A DNA stretch of 64,000 bases from NCBI GenBank assembly GCA_024280885.1, contig JAJRPF010000020.1, forward strand, positions 150,697-214,696. The letters are read 5' to 3'. Origin of the DNA: Planctomycetota bacterium. GTDB taxonomy: Bacteria > Planctomycetota > JAJSAM01 > JAJVHW01. Position numbers and translations under genes: made by a program. The notes under the pieces are model-generated. The model was not told where the DNA came from and searched no databases. It saw nothing but the letters and a program-made list of their open reading frames with translations. Positions 26,219-35,385 of the stretch are shown in pieces; position 1 is the first letter of the stretch; the number at the start of each line of letters is the position of its first letter.

Positions 26219-26782
26219 CTATGCGCGCGAGTCCCACGTCACGTCGGCGAGGCCCTTGTCGGCGTTCTCGATGCGGCACATCACGAAGAACAGGTCGGAG
26301 AGGCGATTGACGTACTCGATGGCGTGCGCGCCGACGCGCTCTTCGCTGGCCAGCGAGACGAGGCGCCGCTCGGTGCGCCGACAGACCGTGCGGGCGATGT
26401 GGAGTTGGGCCGCGCCCGGAGCGCCGCCGGGCAGGATGAAGTTGGTCAGCGGTTCGAGGTCCTTTTGCAGGAAATCGATCTCGTCCTCGAGCATCTCGAC
26501 GTGCTTGCTCTCGATCTGCGGAACCGGCATGCGCTCCTTGTCCTCTTCGAGCACGCAGAGATCGCTTCCGAGATGCAAGAGCTCGTTCTGGATGCGGCGC
26601 AACATGAAGTCGAGGCGCGACTCGAGCCCGCAGACAAGCGCCACGCCGATGACCGAGTTCAACTCGTCCACCGTGCCGTAGGCCTCGATGCGCAGAGCGT
26701 CCTTTCGGAGTCGCTGACCACCGCCGAGGGCCGTCGTGCCGTCGTCTCCGGTGCGCGTGTAGACCTTCGTGATTCGCGGCAT
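26219..26782 (-). CDS. PduO-type cob(I)alamin adenosyltransferase
   Basis: It transfers the adenosyl group of ATP to cob(I)alamin, making adenosylcobalamin. The 187-residue protein shows the ATP-binding N-terminus KVYTRTGDDGTTALGGGQR, then EAYGTVDELNSVIG and the RTVCRRTERR helix of the PduO family. The start ATG at 26782 has a GGAGAAAG site. It lies downstream of the B12-dependent ribonucleotide reductase on the same strand, so cofactor producer and user sit together, though a strong hairpin separates them. Confidence 0.93.
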   Translation of the reverse strand: MPRITKVYTRTGDDGTTALGGGQRLRKDALRIEAYGTVDELNSVIGVALVCGLESRLDFMLRRIQNELLHLGSDLCVLEEDKERMPVPQIESKHVEMLEDEIDFLQKDLEPLTNFILPGGAPGAAQLHIARTVCRRTERRLVSLASEERVGAHAIEYVNRLSDLFFVMCRIENADKGLADVTWDSRA

Positions 26783-26890
26783 GGCGTGTCTTTCTCCGGC
26801 AAGTTGCCCGCGGGAAGCGATCTTGAGAGAGTAGCGAATGGCCCGATCGCCAGTGTCTGGAATGAAATGCAGTGCGGCTGGAATGGAGAA

Positions 26891-26914
26891 CGGGGACCGC
26901 TTGCGCGGTCCCCG
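26891..26914 (-). terminator. Hairpin between nrdJ and the adenosyltransferase gene
   Basis: CGGGGACCGC-TTGC-GCGGTCCCCG is a perfect 10-bp stem, about 190 bp past the nrdJ stop. A second small dyad, TCCCGGA/TCCGGGA, follows at about 26922-26945. It probably ends the nrdJ message. Confidence 0.7.
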
Positions 26915-27100
26915 CCTGAGTCCCGGAGCGTGTCTCTTCCGGGACCAGTGTGTCGAGGAGCGGATTGGGACCCACTCCTCGACGGTCTCGATCTGATCTT
27001 GCGTCGCATGCCTGCGCCCGAGGTTCGGCAGGCCCAGCATGCGAGTTAGAGCGTGCTGACTCGCGGCGTGCCGTCTCGGGTCAGGAGTGAACGCTGCGGC

Positions 27101-30100
27101 TCAGGAGCAGCCCGTGGTGGCGCCGCAGCCGACGCACTTCAGACACGTTCCGTTACGGACCAGCATGAACTGGCCGCAGTCGGGGCACGGGTCGCCCTCG
27201 AAGCCCTTCAGGCGCGCCTGTGAGATGGCATCGGAGAGCGTGAGCCGTCCGGCTTGCAACGTCGTCTGGCTGACGGCGGCGGTGACGGCTGTTGCCTTCA
27301 CGGTCCGTGAGACGACTGTCGTCCCCGTCGTCATTCCAGAGGAGCCGGAGCCATTTGACGACGTTCCTTCCAGGAGCGCCGGGTCGACGGTGCCGATGCC
27401 GGAGCGGAGCCTGTTCTCCGGTGCTCCGCGAACTGGTGTCGCGCCGTGCGCGCCGCCGCTGCCAGCGCCATTGCCCGACTTGTTGCCGCTGTCCGAACCG
27501 AAGAGCGGCGTGTCGTCGGCTTCGGTCGGCGCGACGGTTCCGCCCTTCAGGTCGTTCGGCTGCACCTGGCACAGGTCCGTGCGGCCGAGGTAGTTGATGG
27601 CGAGGTCACGGAAGACGTAGTCGATGATCGACGTGCACATCTTCACGGTGTCGTGGCCCTGCACCATGCCGTTCGGCTCGAAGCGCGTGAAGACGAACGC
27701 ATCGACGTACTCCTGGAGGGGTACGCCATGCTGGAGTCCCAGCGAGATGGCGATCGCGAACGAGTTCATCAGACTGCGGAAGGCGGCACCTTCCTTGGCC
27801 ATGTCGAGGAAGATCTCGCCGAGCTCGCCGTCCTCGTACTCGCCGGTGCGCACGTAGATCTTGTGGCCAGCGATGACAGCCTTCTGCGTGTAGCCCTGAC
27901 GTCGGAATGGCAGCTTGCGCCGCTCGTTCAGGTAGCGCACGACCACGCGTTCCTTGACGGTCTCGGCTGCGGCGCGGGCGACGGCCTGCACCTGCTCGAC
28001 CTGCGACGGCGTGCTCTCGAGAGCTGCGTCCTGTTCGGCATCATCTTCCGAGTCATCGTCGCTGGCGACGTTGAGTGGTTGCGAGAGCTTCGAGCCATCG
28101 CGATAGAGCGCCACGGCCTTCAGCATCGAGTCCCAGCTCAGTCGATAGGCGCGCTTGACGTCGTCGAGCGATGCGTCGCTCGGCATGTTGATCGTCTTGC
28201 TGATCGCTCCCGAGAGGAACGGTTGCGCGGCGGCCATCATGTAGATGTGCGCCTCGTAGGGAATGTAGCGGACACCCTTGCGACCGCAGCGGTTCGCGCA
28301 GTCGAAGACGGGCAGGTGCTCGTCCTTCATGTGTGGTGCGCCCTCGATCGTCATCGATCCCGCGCAGTAGTCGTTGGCGGCGTCGACGTCGGCCTTCGAG
28401 AAGCCGAGCTTGCGCAGGAGGTCGAAGCCCGGTTGGTCCAGTTCCTCGGCAGTGAACCCGAGCACGGACGTGCAGAAGTCCTCACCGAGCGTCCACTTGT
28501 TGAAGACGAAGGAGATATCGAAGGCGCCGTCGAGCTGGCCCTCGATCGCGGCGAGCTCCTTCGGTGTGAAGCCCTTCGCGGTCAGTACGTCGTGCCCGAT
28601 GACCGGTGAATCGACGAGCGTCTTGGCTCCCAGTACGTAGCGCTCGATCTCGGCAATCTGCGCGGCCGTGTAGCCGAGGTTGCTCAGTGCGAATGGGAGG
28701 CTCTGGTTGATGATCTTGAAGTAGCCGCCGCCAGCGAGCTTCTTGTACTTCACGAGTGCGAAGTCCGGCTCGATGCCGGTCGTATCGCAATCCATGACGA
28801 GTCCGATCGTGCCGGTCGGCGCCAGCACGGTCGTCTGCGCGTTGCGGTAGCCGTGTTGCTCGCCGAGGGCGAGTGCGCGATCCCAGGCCTGACGCCCGGC
28901 GGCCAGGAGGTCGGCTGGGCAGAGCTTGTCGTCGATGCCTGTCGGCGCGACGGTCAGCCCTTCGTATTCGGACGGACCCGCGTTGTACGCCGCCCGACGG
29001 TGGTTGCGGATGACCCGCAGCATGTCGTCGCGATTGCGCTCGAAGTTCGGGAAGGGTCCGAGTTCGCCGGCCATCTCGGCTGACGTGGCGTACGACTCGC
29101 CGCAGAGGATCGCGGTGAGTGCGCCGCAGATCGCGTAGCCCTCGTCCGAGGCGTAGGGGATCCCGGAACGCATGAGGAGCGTGCCGAGGTTCGCGTAGCC
29201 GAGACCGAGTGTGCGGTACTCGTACGAGAGCTTGGCGATCGTCTCGCTGGGGTACATCGCCATCATGACGCTGATCTCGAGGACGATCGTCCAGATGCGG
29301 ATCGCGTGGCGATAGCCGTCGATGTCGAACGAGCCATCGTCGTTCATCATCGTGACGAGGTTGATCGAAGCCAGGTTGCACGCCGTGTCGTCGAGGAACA
29401 TGTACTCGCTGCACGGGTTGCTGGCGTTGATGCGACCGTCGGCGGGGCAGGTATGCCACTCGTTGATCGTGCCGTCGTATTGGACGCCGGGATCGGCGTA
29501 CGCCCATGCGGCGTAGGCGATCTGATCGTAGAGTTCCGCGGCGGGGATGGTCTTGGCGGTCGCGCCGTCGGTGCGGCGGCGCAGGTGCCAGTCGCCACCC
29601 TTGTCCAGCGTCTCGAAGAACGCGTTCGGAATGCGCACGGAGTTGTTCGAGTTCTGGCCCGCGACGGTCGCGTAAGCCTCGCCGTCCCAGTCGGTGTCGT
29701 AGTCTGTGAACGGGTAGACTGTCCAGCCCTGATCCGCGAGTTGCAGCGCGCGCTGGATGTAGCGTTCCGGGACGAGCGACTTGCGCGCAGCGCGGATTGC
29801 GGTGCGCAGGGCGGCGTTCTTGGACGGGATCGTGATGCGCTCGACGGTCCCGTCGGCCTGTTCGACGTCCGAGGCCGAGACGATGGCGTTCAGCCTGTCT
29901 TTGCAGTGCTTGCTGCCAGCGACTAGCGCCGCGACCTTCTCTTCTTCGTGGACCTTCCAGGACACGAACTCTGTGATGTCCGGGTGATCGAGATCCAGGC
30001 AGACCATCTTGGCCGCGCGCCGCGTCGTCCCGCCGGACTTGATCGCCCCGGCGGCGCGATCGCCGATCTTCAGGAACGACATGAGGCCGGATGAGCGCCC

Positions 30101-30796
30101 GCCGCCGGAGAGCGGCTCGTTCGCAGCGCGGATGCGCGAGAAGTTCGTGCCGGTTCCCGAACCGTACTTGAAGAGGCGCGCCTCGCGCGTCCACAGATCC
30201 ATGATGCCGCCCTCGCCCACGAGGTCGTCGCTCACGGACTGGATGAAGCAGGCATGTGGCTGCGGTCGGCCATAGGCGGACTCGGCCTTCTTGAGCTCGC
30301 CGGTGGTCTCGTCAACATACGAGTGTCCCTGCGGCGGGCCCTCGATGCCGTACGACCAGTTGAGGCCCGTGTTGAACCACTGCGGGGAGTTGGGTGCGCA
30401 GATCTGCTTGGCGAGCATGAACTGCAATTCGGCCTGGAATGTGTCGGCGTCGGCCGCACTGTCGAAGTATCCGGCCTTCTCGCCCCAATGGCGCCAGCAT
30501 CCGGCCAAGCGCAGGAAGACCTGCCGACTGTCGGTCTCGCCGCCCAAAACCGTCTTGCCGTCGGCGTCGGTGATCGGATTGCCGTCAGCGTCGGACTGCG
30601 GCACGCCCGCCTTGCGGAAGTATTTTTGCGCAATGATATCGGTCGCCACTTGCGACCAGTGCTCAGGGACATCGATGCCCTCGAGCTTGAAGACCGTCGA
30701 CCCGTCCGGGTTCTTGATCTCGGATGTCCGCTTGATGAACTCCAGGCCCGCGTATGCGTTCTCGCCTGCCTTCGTGAACCGCCGCTCGATCTTCAC
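27101..30796 (-). CDS. nrdJ: Adenosylcobalamin-dependent (class II) ribonucleotide reductase
   Basis: NrdJ reduces ribonucleotides to deoxyribonucleotides using adenosylcobalamin to make the thiyl radical, so it works with or without oxygen. The 1231-residue chain is the large NrdJ form. It has [42 protein letters not shown] and a glycine-rich GSGTGTNFS loop, then a C-terminal zinc-ribbon CPDCG...CLKCVGCG. The GTG at 30796 is chosen because AGGAGGGG precedes it and the upstream frame is low-complexity. Tandem NrdR-like boxes lie ~480 bp upstream. The downstream gene makes the cofactor. Confidence 0.95.
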   Translation of the reverse strand: MKIERRFTKAGENAYAGLEFIKRTSEIKNPDGSTVFKLEGIDVPEHWSQVATDIIAQKYFRKAGVPQSDADGNPITDADGKTVLGGETDSRQVFLRLAGCWRHWGEKAGYFDSAADADTFQAELQFMLAKQICAPNSPQWFNTGLNWSYGIEGPPQGHSYVDETTGELKKAESAYGRPQPHACFIQSVSDDLVGEGGIMDLWTREARLFKYGSGTGTNFSRIRAANEPLSGGGRSSGLMSFLKIGDRAAGAIKSGGTTRRAAKMVCLDLDHPDITEFVSWKVHEEEKVAALVAGSKHCKDRLNAIVSASDVEQADGTVERITIPSKNAALRTAIRAARKSLVPERYIQRALQLADQGWTVYPFTDYDTDWDGEAYATVAGQNSNNSVRIPNAFFETLDKGGDWHLRRRTDGATAKTIPAAELYDQIAYAAWAYADPGVQYDGTINEWHTCPADGRINASNPCSEYMFLDDTACNLASINLVTMMNDDGSFDIDGYRHAIRIWTIVLEISVMMAMYPSETIAKLSYEYRTLGLGYANLGTLLMRSGIPYASDEGYAICGALTAILCGESYATSAEMAGELGPFPNFERNRDDMLRVIRNHRRAAYNAGPSEYEGLTVAPTGIDDKLCPADLLAAGRQAWDRALALGEQHGYRNAQTTVLAPTGTIGLVMDCDTTGIEPDFALVKYKKLAGGGYFKIINQSLPFALSNLGYTAAQIAEIERYVLGAKTLVDSPVIGHDVLTAKGFTPKELAAIEGQLDGAFDISFVFNKWTLGEDFCTSVLGFTAEELDQPGFDLLRKLGFSKADVDAANDYCAGSMTIEGAPHMKDEHLPVFDCANRCGRKGVRYIPYEAHIYMMAAAQPFLSGAISKTINMPSDASLDDVKRAYRLSWDSMLKAVALYRDGSKLSQPLNVASDDDSEDDAEQDAALESTPSQVEQVQAVARAAAETVKERVVVRYLNERRKLPFRRQGYTQKAVIAGHKIYVRTGEYEDGELGEIFLDMAKEGAAFRSLMNSFAIAISLGLQHGVPLQEYVDAFVFTRFEPNGMVQGHDTVKMCTSIIDYVFRDLAINYLGRTDLCQVQPNDLKGGTVAPTEADDTPLFGSDSGNKSGNGAGSGGAHGATPVRGAPENRLRSGIGTVDPALLEGTSSNGSGSSGMTTGTTVVSRTVKATAVTAAVSQTTLQAGRLTLSDAISQARLKGFEGDPCPDCGQFMLVRNGTCLKCVGCGATTGCS

Positions 30797-30861
30797 TCCG
30801 CCCCTCCTGCATGGCCCGATCCGTCGCGAGTCGCCGATCCGTTGCGCGTCGTCGCCGTCGC

Positions 30862-30895
30862 CGCCGTTACTCGTCGCCGTTACTCGTCGCCGTTT
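30862..30895. repeat. 13-bp tandem repeat in the nrdJ leader
   Basis: CGCCGTTACTCGT is repeated twice, followed by CGCCGTTT, a partial third unit. It is part of the wider pattern of paired short motifs in this leader. Confidence 0.85.
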
Positions 30896-31125
30896 CGTGC
30901 CGTTCCTGTCGTTTGCCCGTCGTTGTCCCGCCCCGGCCCGATCGTGCCCGTGCTCGATCGTGCCCCTGTTCCGTCTCACCGCAGCCCGGCCCGATCCACG
31001 CCAACCCAGCCGATCAACCCAGCTCAGCGATCCAGTCCAACCCGGCCGCCAGGACCCCCGTGGGAGTTCCGTCGCGCGACCACAGCGATCTGCGTGGTGG
31101 ACCGTCCGAGAGCCTTGACCGATGG

Positions 31126-31141
31126 CGTGACTCCGGTCACG
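31126..31141. promoter_or_regulatory. CRP/FNR-like dyad in the nrdJ leader
   Basis: CGTGAC-TCCG-GTCACG is a perfect 16-bp palindrome with GTGA-N6-TCAC geometry, like the dyads before ccmE and hemE. No clear -10 element lies at the usual distance for nrdJ, so its role is less certain than the other two; it could also simply form an RNA hairpin. Confidence 0.45.
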
Positions 31142-31272
31142 AAACTTCCGCGATCCGGGGCCGCCGTCTCGGCGTCGTTCTGACGCCATTCCCGGCTCTC
31201 TCAGGCCCTCGTTCGCGGATGTTCCGCGTGCGAGGCTGCGAGTGCGGCCGAGGTGGGCGCCAGCGCGATAGA

Positions 31273-31319
31273 ACACCATATGTGGTGCCACTGTGTCAAG
31301 GAGGCACTAAATGTAGTTC
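31273..31319 (-). promoter_or_regulatory. Tandem NrdR-like boxes around the nrdJ promoter
   Basis: Two 16-bp sites, ACACCATATGTGGTGC (31273-31288) and GCACTAAATGTAGTTC (31304-31319), match the NrdR consensus ACACwATATwTwGTGT in form. Their starts are 31 bp apart, the spacing typical of tandem NrdR boxes. A -35-like TTGACA on the minus strand (31299-31294) lies between them, so binding would block transcription of nrdJ. The nrdR gene is not in the window. Confidence 0.7.
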
Positions 31320-31486
31320 TTCTGTCCCTCTGTCCGTCCGTCTCGGCGCCATTGCCGCGAGATTGCCGGCGAGCGCCCAGACCCCGCAAGAAACGTGAAG
31401 TTTCCGTTGGGCGAAGCAGTCTAGAGGTCCCTACGGACACGGAATTGGGCCCGCTCTCGCTCCTGCGTTCGGATGTGCTGAGAGGG

Positions 31487-31492
31487 TAGAAT
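31487..31492 (+). promoter_or_regulatory. Possible -10 element of the hemX-hemL operon
   Basis: TAGAAT lies 12 bp before the first ATG of the operon, the same hexamer as proposed for ccmE. No good -35 was found. If used, the transcript would start about 6 bases before the ATG, making it nearly leaderless. Confidence 0.35.
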
Positions 31493-31504
31493 CTGAGCGA
31501 TCAA

Positions 31505-32320
31505 ATGGAGACCTTCGCTCGAGCCCTGCAGGCCATTGTACCCGTCGCGTGGACCGCGACGGCGGCCGCGTACGTCGTCGCGTTCTACCGGCCGAGTGCG
31601 GTCGGCGAGCGGGCGTGTGCACGTCTGGCCGCTCTCGCGATCGCGTTCCACGTGGCGCTCTTTGCGGCGGTGGGGCTCGCCGGCCGGCCGATGGTCGCGT
31701 CTGCCGGTGGGGCGCTCGCGTCGATGGGCCTGGCCGTTGCGGGCGTACACCTCGTTCTGGAGCGACGGATCGGGACGCGCTCCATCGGCGTGTTCCCGAT
31801 CATGATCGCCGTCGTGCTGACTCTGGCGGCGGCGTCTGTCGACATGCTGCGTTGGCCAACCACTGACGTTCCGCAGTGGAGCACCGGGTTGCACGTCCTC
31901 GGGGCCGTTCTGGCGTACTCCGGATTGCTGCTCGCAGCCGTCTACGGCGCGCTCTTCTTGGTGCAGCGAGACGCTCTGCGCAAACGGCGCTTCGGGCTCT
32001 TCTTCGAGCGTCTGCCCTCACTCGAACTCCTCGATCAATTCTCGTGGCATTCGCTTGTGGCCGCGGCGGTCTTCCTCACGTTCACGATCGGACTCGGGCA
32101 TCGCGTGGGGCGGACTGATGGATTGGAGTTCCCCTACCACGATCCGAAGGTCTGGTTCACGAACCTGATCTGGCTCACCTGCGTCGTGCTCGTCGTCGGG
32201 CGCCGCGTCCGGCGTGTGCGGCCTGCGACCTCGGCGTGGGGCTGCGTCGTCCTCTTCACTCTCGCGCTCGGCAACATGCTGATCGTGGATCATTTCTCGC
32301 AGGTACACCCGACGTTCTGA
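31505..32320 (+). CDS. HemX/CcsA-like membrane protein of the heme operon
   Basis: A 271-residue protein with about eight membrane helices from the cytochrome c assembly (CcsA/HemX) superfamily. Conserved features are LHVLGAVLAYSGLLLAAVYG, FFERLPSLELLDQFSWHSL and HDPKVWFTNLIWLTCVV; the W-rich region resembles a reduced WWD motif. In Bacillus, hemX sits beside hemA and affects glutamyl-tRNA reductase levels. Here too it precedes hemA, with a 64-bp gap. It may act in heme handling or hemA control; the exact role is inferred. Confidence 0.8.
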   Translation: METFARALQAIVPVAWTATAAAYVVAFYRPSAVGERACARLAALAIAFHVALFAAVGLAGRPMVASAGGALASMGLAVAGVHLVLERRIGTRSIGVFPIMIAVVLTLAAASVDMLRWPTTDVPQWSTGLHVLGAVLAYSGLLLAAVYGALFLVQRDALRKRRFGLFFERLPSLELLDQFSWHSLVAAAVFLTFTIGLGHRVGRTDGLEFPYHDPKVWFTNLIWLTCVVLVVGRRVRRVRPATSAWGCVVLFTLALGNMLIVDHFSQVHPTF

Positions 32321-32384
32321 CGCGCCTTCCTCTACAGCGCCGCTGCCCTCCGCAACTCCCACGCTCAACCCCACGCTCCACCTC

Positions 32385-33662
32385 ATGATGGAACTCGTCA
32401 TCCTCGGCCTCTCGCACCACACCGCGCCGCTCGCGCTGCGCGAGAGCGTTGCGCTGTCGCCGTCCGAGGTGCCGACCGCGCTCGACCGGCTGACGTCGAT
32501 GGGCGGCCTCGCCGAAGCGTGCGTGTTGTCCACGTGCAATCGCACCGAAGTCTACGGAAGACTCCTGCCCGGCGCGGATGCTGCGACGATGTTGGGGGCG
32601 CTTGAACCGGTGCGCGCCGGACTCGGCGACTCGTTGCGGCGGCATGGGTATCGATTGCGTGGCGACTCGGCACTCGGACACCTTTTCCGCGTCGTCGCTG
32701 GGCTCGACTCGCTCGTCGTGGGCGAGCACCAGATCGCTGGCCAAATGAGTCGCGCGTACGGACTAGCTTGCTCCGCCGGGACGGCTGGCCCCTTGCTCCA
32801 CAAAGCGTTCCCGCGCGCGCTACAGGTGGGGCGCCGCGTGCGCTCGGAGACCCAGCTCTCGCGCGGCATCGCCAGTGTCGCCGGGGCCGCGGTCGGGCTT
32901 GCGGGGCGCGTGTTTCGCGACCTCTCGACGTGTCGGATCGTGACGATCGGTGCGGGCGCGACCGTGGCGACGGCGCTGCGTGTTCTGCGTTCCAGTGGGG
33001 CGTCTGGGCCGTTGACGATCGTCAATCGCACGCTCGCGAAAGCGCAGGCCCTCGGCGCCGAGTTGGATGGATCCGCGGCGCCGCTCGCGGACGTGGCGCG
33101 CCATGTGGCGGCGGCCGACATCGTGGTGGCGGCGACCGACGCGCAGGCGCACCTCGTGCGCGCTGCGGAGGTCGCTCCGCTTCTGCGGGGACGCCGTGAT
33201 CGGCCGCTGCTCATTCTGGATCTTGGTGTCCCGCGCGATGTCGATCCGCTCTTGCGCGACGTGCGTGGCGTGTACTTGCACGATCTGGACGATCTCACTG
33301 CTATCGCGGAGCGCGGACGCCAGTCGCGGCTCGATGAGGTGCCGAAGGCCGAGGCGATCGTCGCGACAGCCGTCACCGAATTCCGTCGGCGGACCGCAGA
33401 TCTCCAGGCGAAACCCGCCATTCGCGCGTTGCTCGACGAACTCCTGAAGTTCCGGCGCGAGGCGATCGAGGGCGACCGCGATCTATCACCGAGCGAACGT
33501 GTCGCGGCCGAGCGTGTGACCGGTCGCATGGTGGACAAGTTGTTGCGCCGCTTGGCGCCGCGCATGAAGGACGGCACCGTGGCACCGCGAGACTTGCTCT
33601 CGGTGTTCGGTGTGGAGTCGCCTTCGAACCCGGACGAGCAGTCCCCTGAAGGAGACCTCTGA
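32385..33662 (+). CDS. hemA: Glutamyl-tRNA reductase
   Basis: HemA reduces glutamyl-tRNA(Glu) to glutamate-1-semialdehyde with NADPH, the first committed step of C5 heme synthesis. The 425-residue protein has GLSHHTAPLALRE near the N-terminus and the catalytic Cys51 in STCNRTE. GEHQIAGQM stands where GExQILGQ is usual. NADPH-binding TIGAGATV and NRTLAKA follow, with the helical dimerisation domain at the C-terminus. Two adjacent ATGs (32385, 32388) are possible starts, without a strong ribosome binding site. The stop overlaps the hemC start. Confidence 0.96.
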   Translation: MMELVILGLSHHTAPLALRESVALSPSEVPTALDRLTSMGGLAEACVLSTCNRTEVYGRLLPGADAATMLGALEPVRAGLGDSLRRHGYRLRGDSALGHLFRVVAGLDSLVVGEHQIAGQMSRAYGLACSAGTAGPLLHKAFPRALQVGRRVRSETQLSRGIASVAGAAVGLAGRVFRDLSTCRIVTIGAGATVATALRVLRSSGASGPLTIVNRTLAKAQALGAELDGSAAPLADVARHVAAADIVVAATDAQAHLVRAAEVAPLLRGRRDRPLLILDLGVPRDVDPLLRDVRGVYLHDLDDLTAIAERGRQSRLDEVPKAEAIVATAVTEFRRRTADLQAKPAIRALLDELLKFRREAIEGDRDLSPSERVAAERVTGRMVDKLLRRLAPRMKDGTVAPRDLLSVFGVESPSNPDEQSPEGDL

Positions 33663-34567
33663 TGGCGTTACGGATTGGCTCGCGTGGGAGTGCACTGGCA
33701 CTCGCGCAGTCGCGGATGATGGCTGCCGAGATCGGCCGTGTCAGCGGCAAGGTCCCGGAGATCATCGTCGTGAAGACGATCGGCGACACCGACCAGACCA
33801 CGCGACTCGCGTCGTTTGGCGGCGCCGGTGCGTTCACGATGCAGATCGACGTGCGTCAACGCGAAGGCGAGTTCGACATCTCGGTCCACAGCTTGAAGGA
33901 TCTGCCGACGCAAGGGCGCGAGGGACTGCTGCTGATCGCCGTGCCAGAGCGCGCGCCGGTCGAGGACTGTCTGATCAGCCGCTCCGGTCTGACGCTCGCG
34001 GAATTGCCTGCGGGCGCCGTTGTTGGCACGGGGAGCGAGCGGCGTCGCGCGCAACTGCGCCGCTCGCGACCCGACCTCAAGGTGACCGGTATCCGTGGGA
34101 ACGTCGGCACCCGTCTGCGCAAGGTGCACGACGGCGAGATCGACGCCACGTTCCTGGCGCGTGCGGGCCTCGTGCGGCTTGGCCTGACCGACGCCATCAC
34201 GGAGGTCCTCGATCCGGAGACGTTCGTGCCGGCCGCGGCGCAGGGGGCACTTGCGCTCGTGGTCCGCGAAGGAGCCGAGGCGGCGCTGGCTGCGGTGCGT
34301 GCGCTGGATCACGGGCCGACACATGCCGAAGTGGACGCCGAGCGCGCTGTGCTCTCGATGCTGGGCGGAGGGTGCCATCTCCCGATGGGCGTGCTGGCTC
34401 GGGCTGATGGCGATCGATTGACACTGCATGCCCGCGTGGTGGCGCCAGACGGCAAGCGCATGGTCGAGGAGCGCGGTACGGGGGCTCTGTCGGAAGCTGC
34501 TGCGCTCGGAGTTGACGTCGGGGAGCGACTGGTCGCCGGCGGCGCGCGAGAACTGCTGCCCGCGTGA
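33662..34567 (+). CDS. hemC: Porphobilinogen deaminase (hydroxymethylbilane synthase)
   Basis: HemC joins four porphobilinogens into hydroxymethylbilane on a dipyrromethane cofactor. The 301-residue protein shows RIGSRGSALALAQS, the catalytic aspartate region DISVHSLKDLPT, the GIRGNVGTRL loop and the cofactor-binding Cys238 in GGGCHLPMG. GTGSERRRAQL replaces the more common GTSSLRR. AAGGAG precedes the ATG, which overlaps the hemA stop. Confidence 0.96.
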   Translation: MALRIGSRGSALALAQSRMMAAEIGRVSGKVPEIIVVKTIGDTDQTTRLASFGGAGAFTMQIDVRQREGEFDISVHSLKDLPTQGREGLLLIAVPERAPVEDCLISRSGLTLAELPAGAVVGTGSERRRAQLRRSRPDLKVTGIRGNVGTRLRKVHDGEIDATFLARAGLVRLGLTDAITEVLDPETFVPAAAQGALALVVREGAEAALAAVRALDHGPTHAEVDAERAVLSMLGGGCHLPMGVLARADGDRLTLHARVVAPDGKRMVEERGTGALSEAAALGVDVGERLVAGGARELLPA

Positions 34568-35322
34568 GCCCTTCCGGCGCTGCCGCTGCCCCGCGCGTCG
34601 CGCTCGTGAAGAGCGCGGGGCGCGCCGATGCGTTCGGTCGCGCTCTCCGCGAGGCGGGCTTTGTTCCTGTTCTTGTCTCGCCGTTTCAGCGCGAAGTGAT
34701 CACGGACGGCGAACGCGAATTCACAGACGCGCTGGCGTTCGCGGTCGGTCTGACGGACTTGGCAGCGAGCGGCGGCGCGGGGCCGACGACGTGGGTGGCC
34801 GTGACCTCCGCCCAGGCGTTGCCCGCTCTTGAGGCGGCGGGGCATTTCCTGCGCGGTGTGCGGATCGCAGCCGTGGGCGGCGGGACGGCGATGTCGTTGA
34901 ATGCCGCCGGGCTGCCCGCCGGTGTGGTGGGGGATGCGGGCGGCGCTGCGCTGGGGCTTGCGATGCTGCGCGCAGGGCTCCGGCCCGGTTCGGTCGTGTT
35001 TCATCCATGCAACGAGGATGCGCGGCCCGAATTCGCGCGCGTTCTGACCGAGGCGGGCGTGGACGTGCGCGCGATCCCGGTCTATCGCATGATCCCGGAC
35101 GTGGTCGGCGAACGCTCGGCTGTCGGTGCGTTTCATGCCGTCGTTGTGGCGAGTCCGCGGTTGGCGCAGCGCGCGATGGAGCTCTTCCCGGCCCGCCCCC
35201 CGGTAGTCGCGGTGGGGCGGACGACAGCTGCTGCATTGCGCGATCGCGGCTGGCCCCCGGTCGCCGTCGCGGCGAGTCCGTCACCGGTCGATGTCGCGGC
35301 CGCCGTGTCGAGCATCAGGTAG
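34564..35322 (+). CDS. hemD: Uroporphyrinogen-III synthase
   Basis: HemD cyclises hydroxymethylbilane with inversion of ring D. Sequence conservation in this family is low; the assignment rests on size (252 residues), the two-domain pattern (WVAVTSAQALPALEAAG, then VVVASPRLAQRAMEL and AVGRTTAAALRDRGW) and position between hemC and hemB. The GTG start overlaps the hemC stop. A 17-19 bp tandem duplication covers the stop codon. Confidence 0.9.
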   Translation: MSPSGAAAAPRVALVKSAGRADAFGRALREAGFVPVLVSPFQREVITDGEREFTDALAFAVGLTDLAASGGAGPTTWVAVTSAQALPALEAAGHFLRGVRIAAVGGGTAMSLNAAGLPAGVVGDAGGAALGLAMLRAGLRPGSVVFHPCNEDARPEFARVLTEAGVDVRAIPVYRMIPDVVGERSAVGAFHAVVVASPRLAQRAMELFPARPPVVAVGRTTAAALRDRGWPPVAVAASPSPVDVAAAVSSIR

Positions 35323-35342
35323 CGTCGAGCATCAGAGGTAGC
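35307..35342 (+). repeat. Short tandem duplication at the hemD stop codon
   Basis: GTCGAGCATCAGGTAGC (35307-35323) is followed at once by GTCGAGCATCAGAGGTAGC (35324-35342). The first copy contains the hemD TAG stop, so the duplication lies at the gene end without altering the protein. Confidence 0.9.
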
Positions 35343-35385
35343 CGAACGTCGAAGTCGAGCCCGAAGAGCACGAAGGAGAGCTGAG

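Larger units (their letters stand above)
30797..31272 (-). other. Long nrdJ leader built of duplicated short motifs
   Basis: About 475 bp separate the NrdR-like boxes from the nrdJ start. Translations are Arg/Gly-rich and not protein-like. On the minus strand several short words occur in close pairs: CGACGAGTAACGG, GGCACGATCG, GGCTGGGTTG and ACGGATCGG. No B12-box or cobalamin riboswitch core was recognised. A CRP/FNR-like dyad lies at 31126-31141. Confidence 0.5.

Noticed and set aside
30797..31272. Cobalamin riboswitch before nrdJ
   Set aside because: Sought because NrdJ and PduO are B12-linked, but no B12-box or multi-stem core was found on the minus strand.
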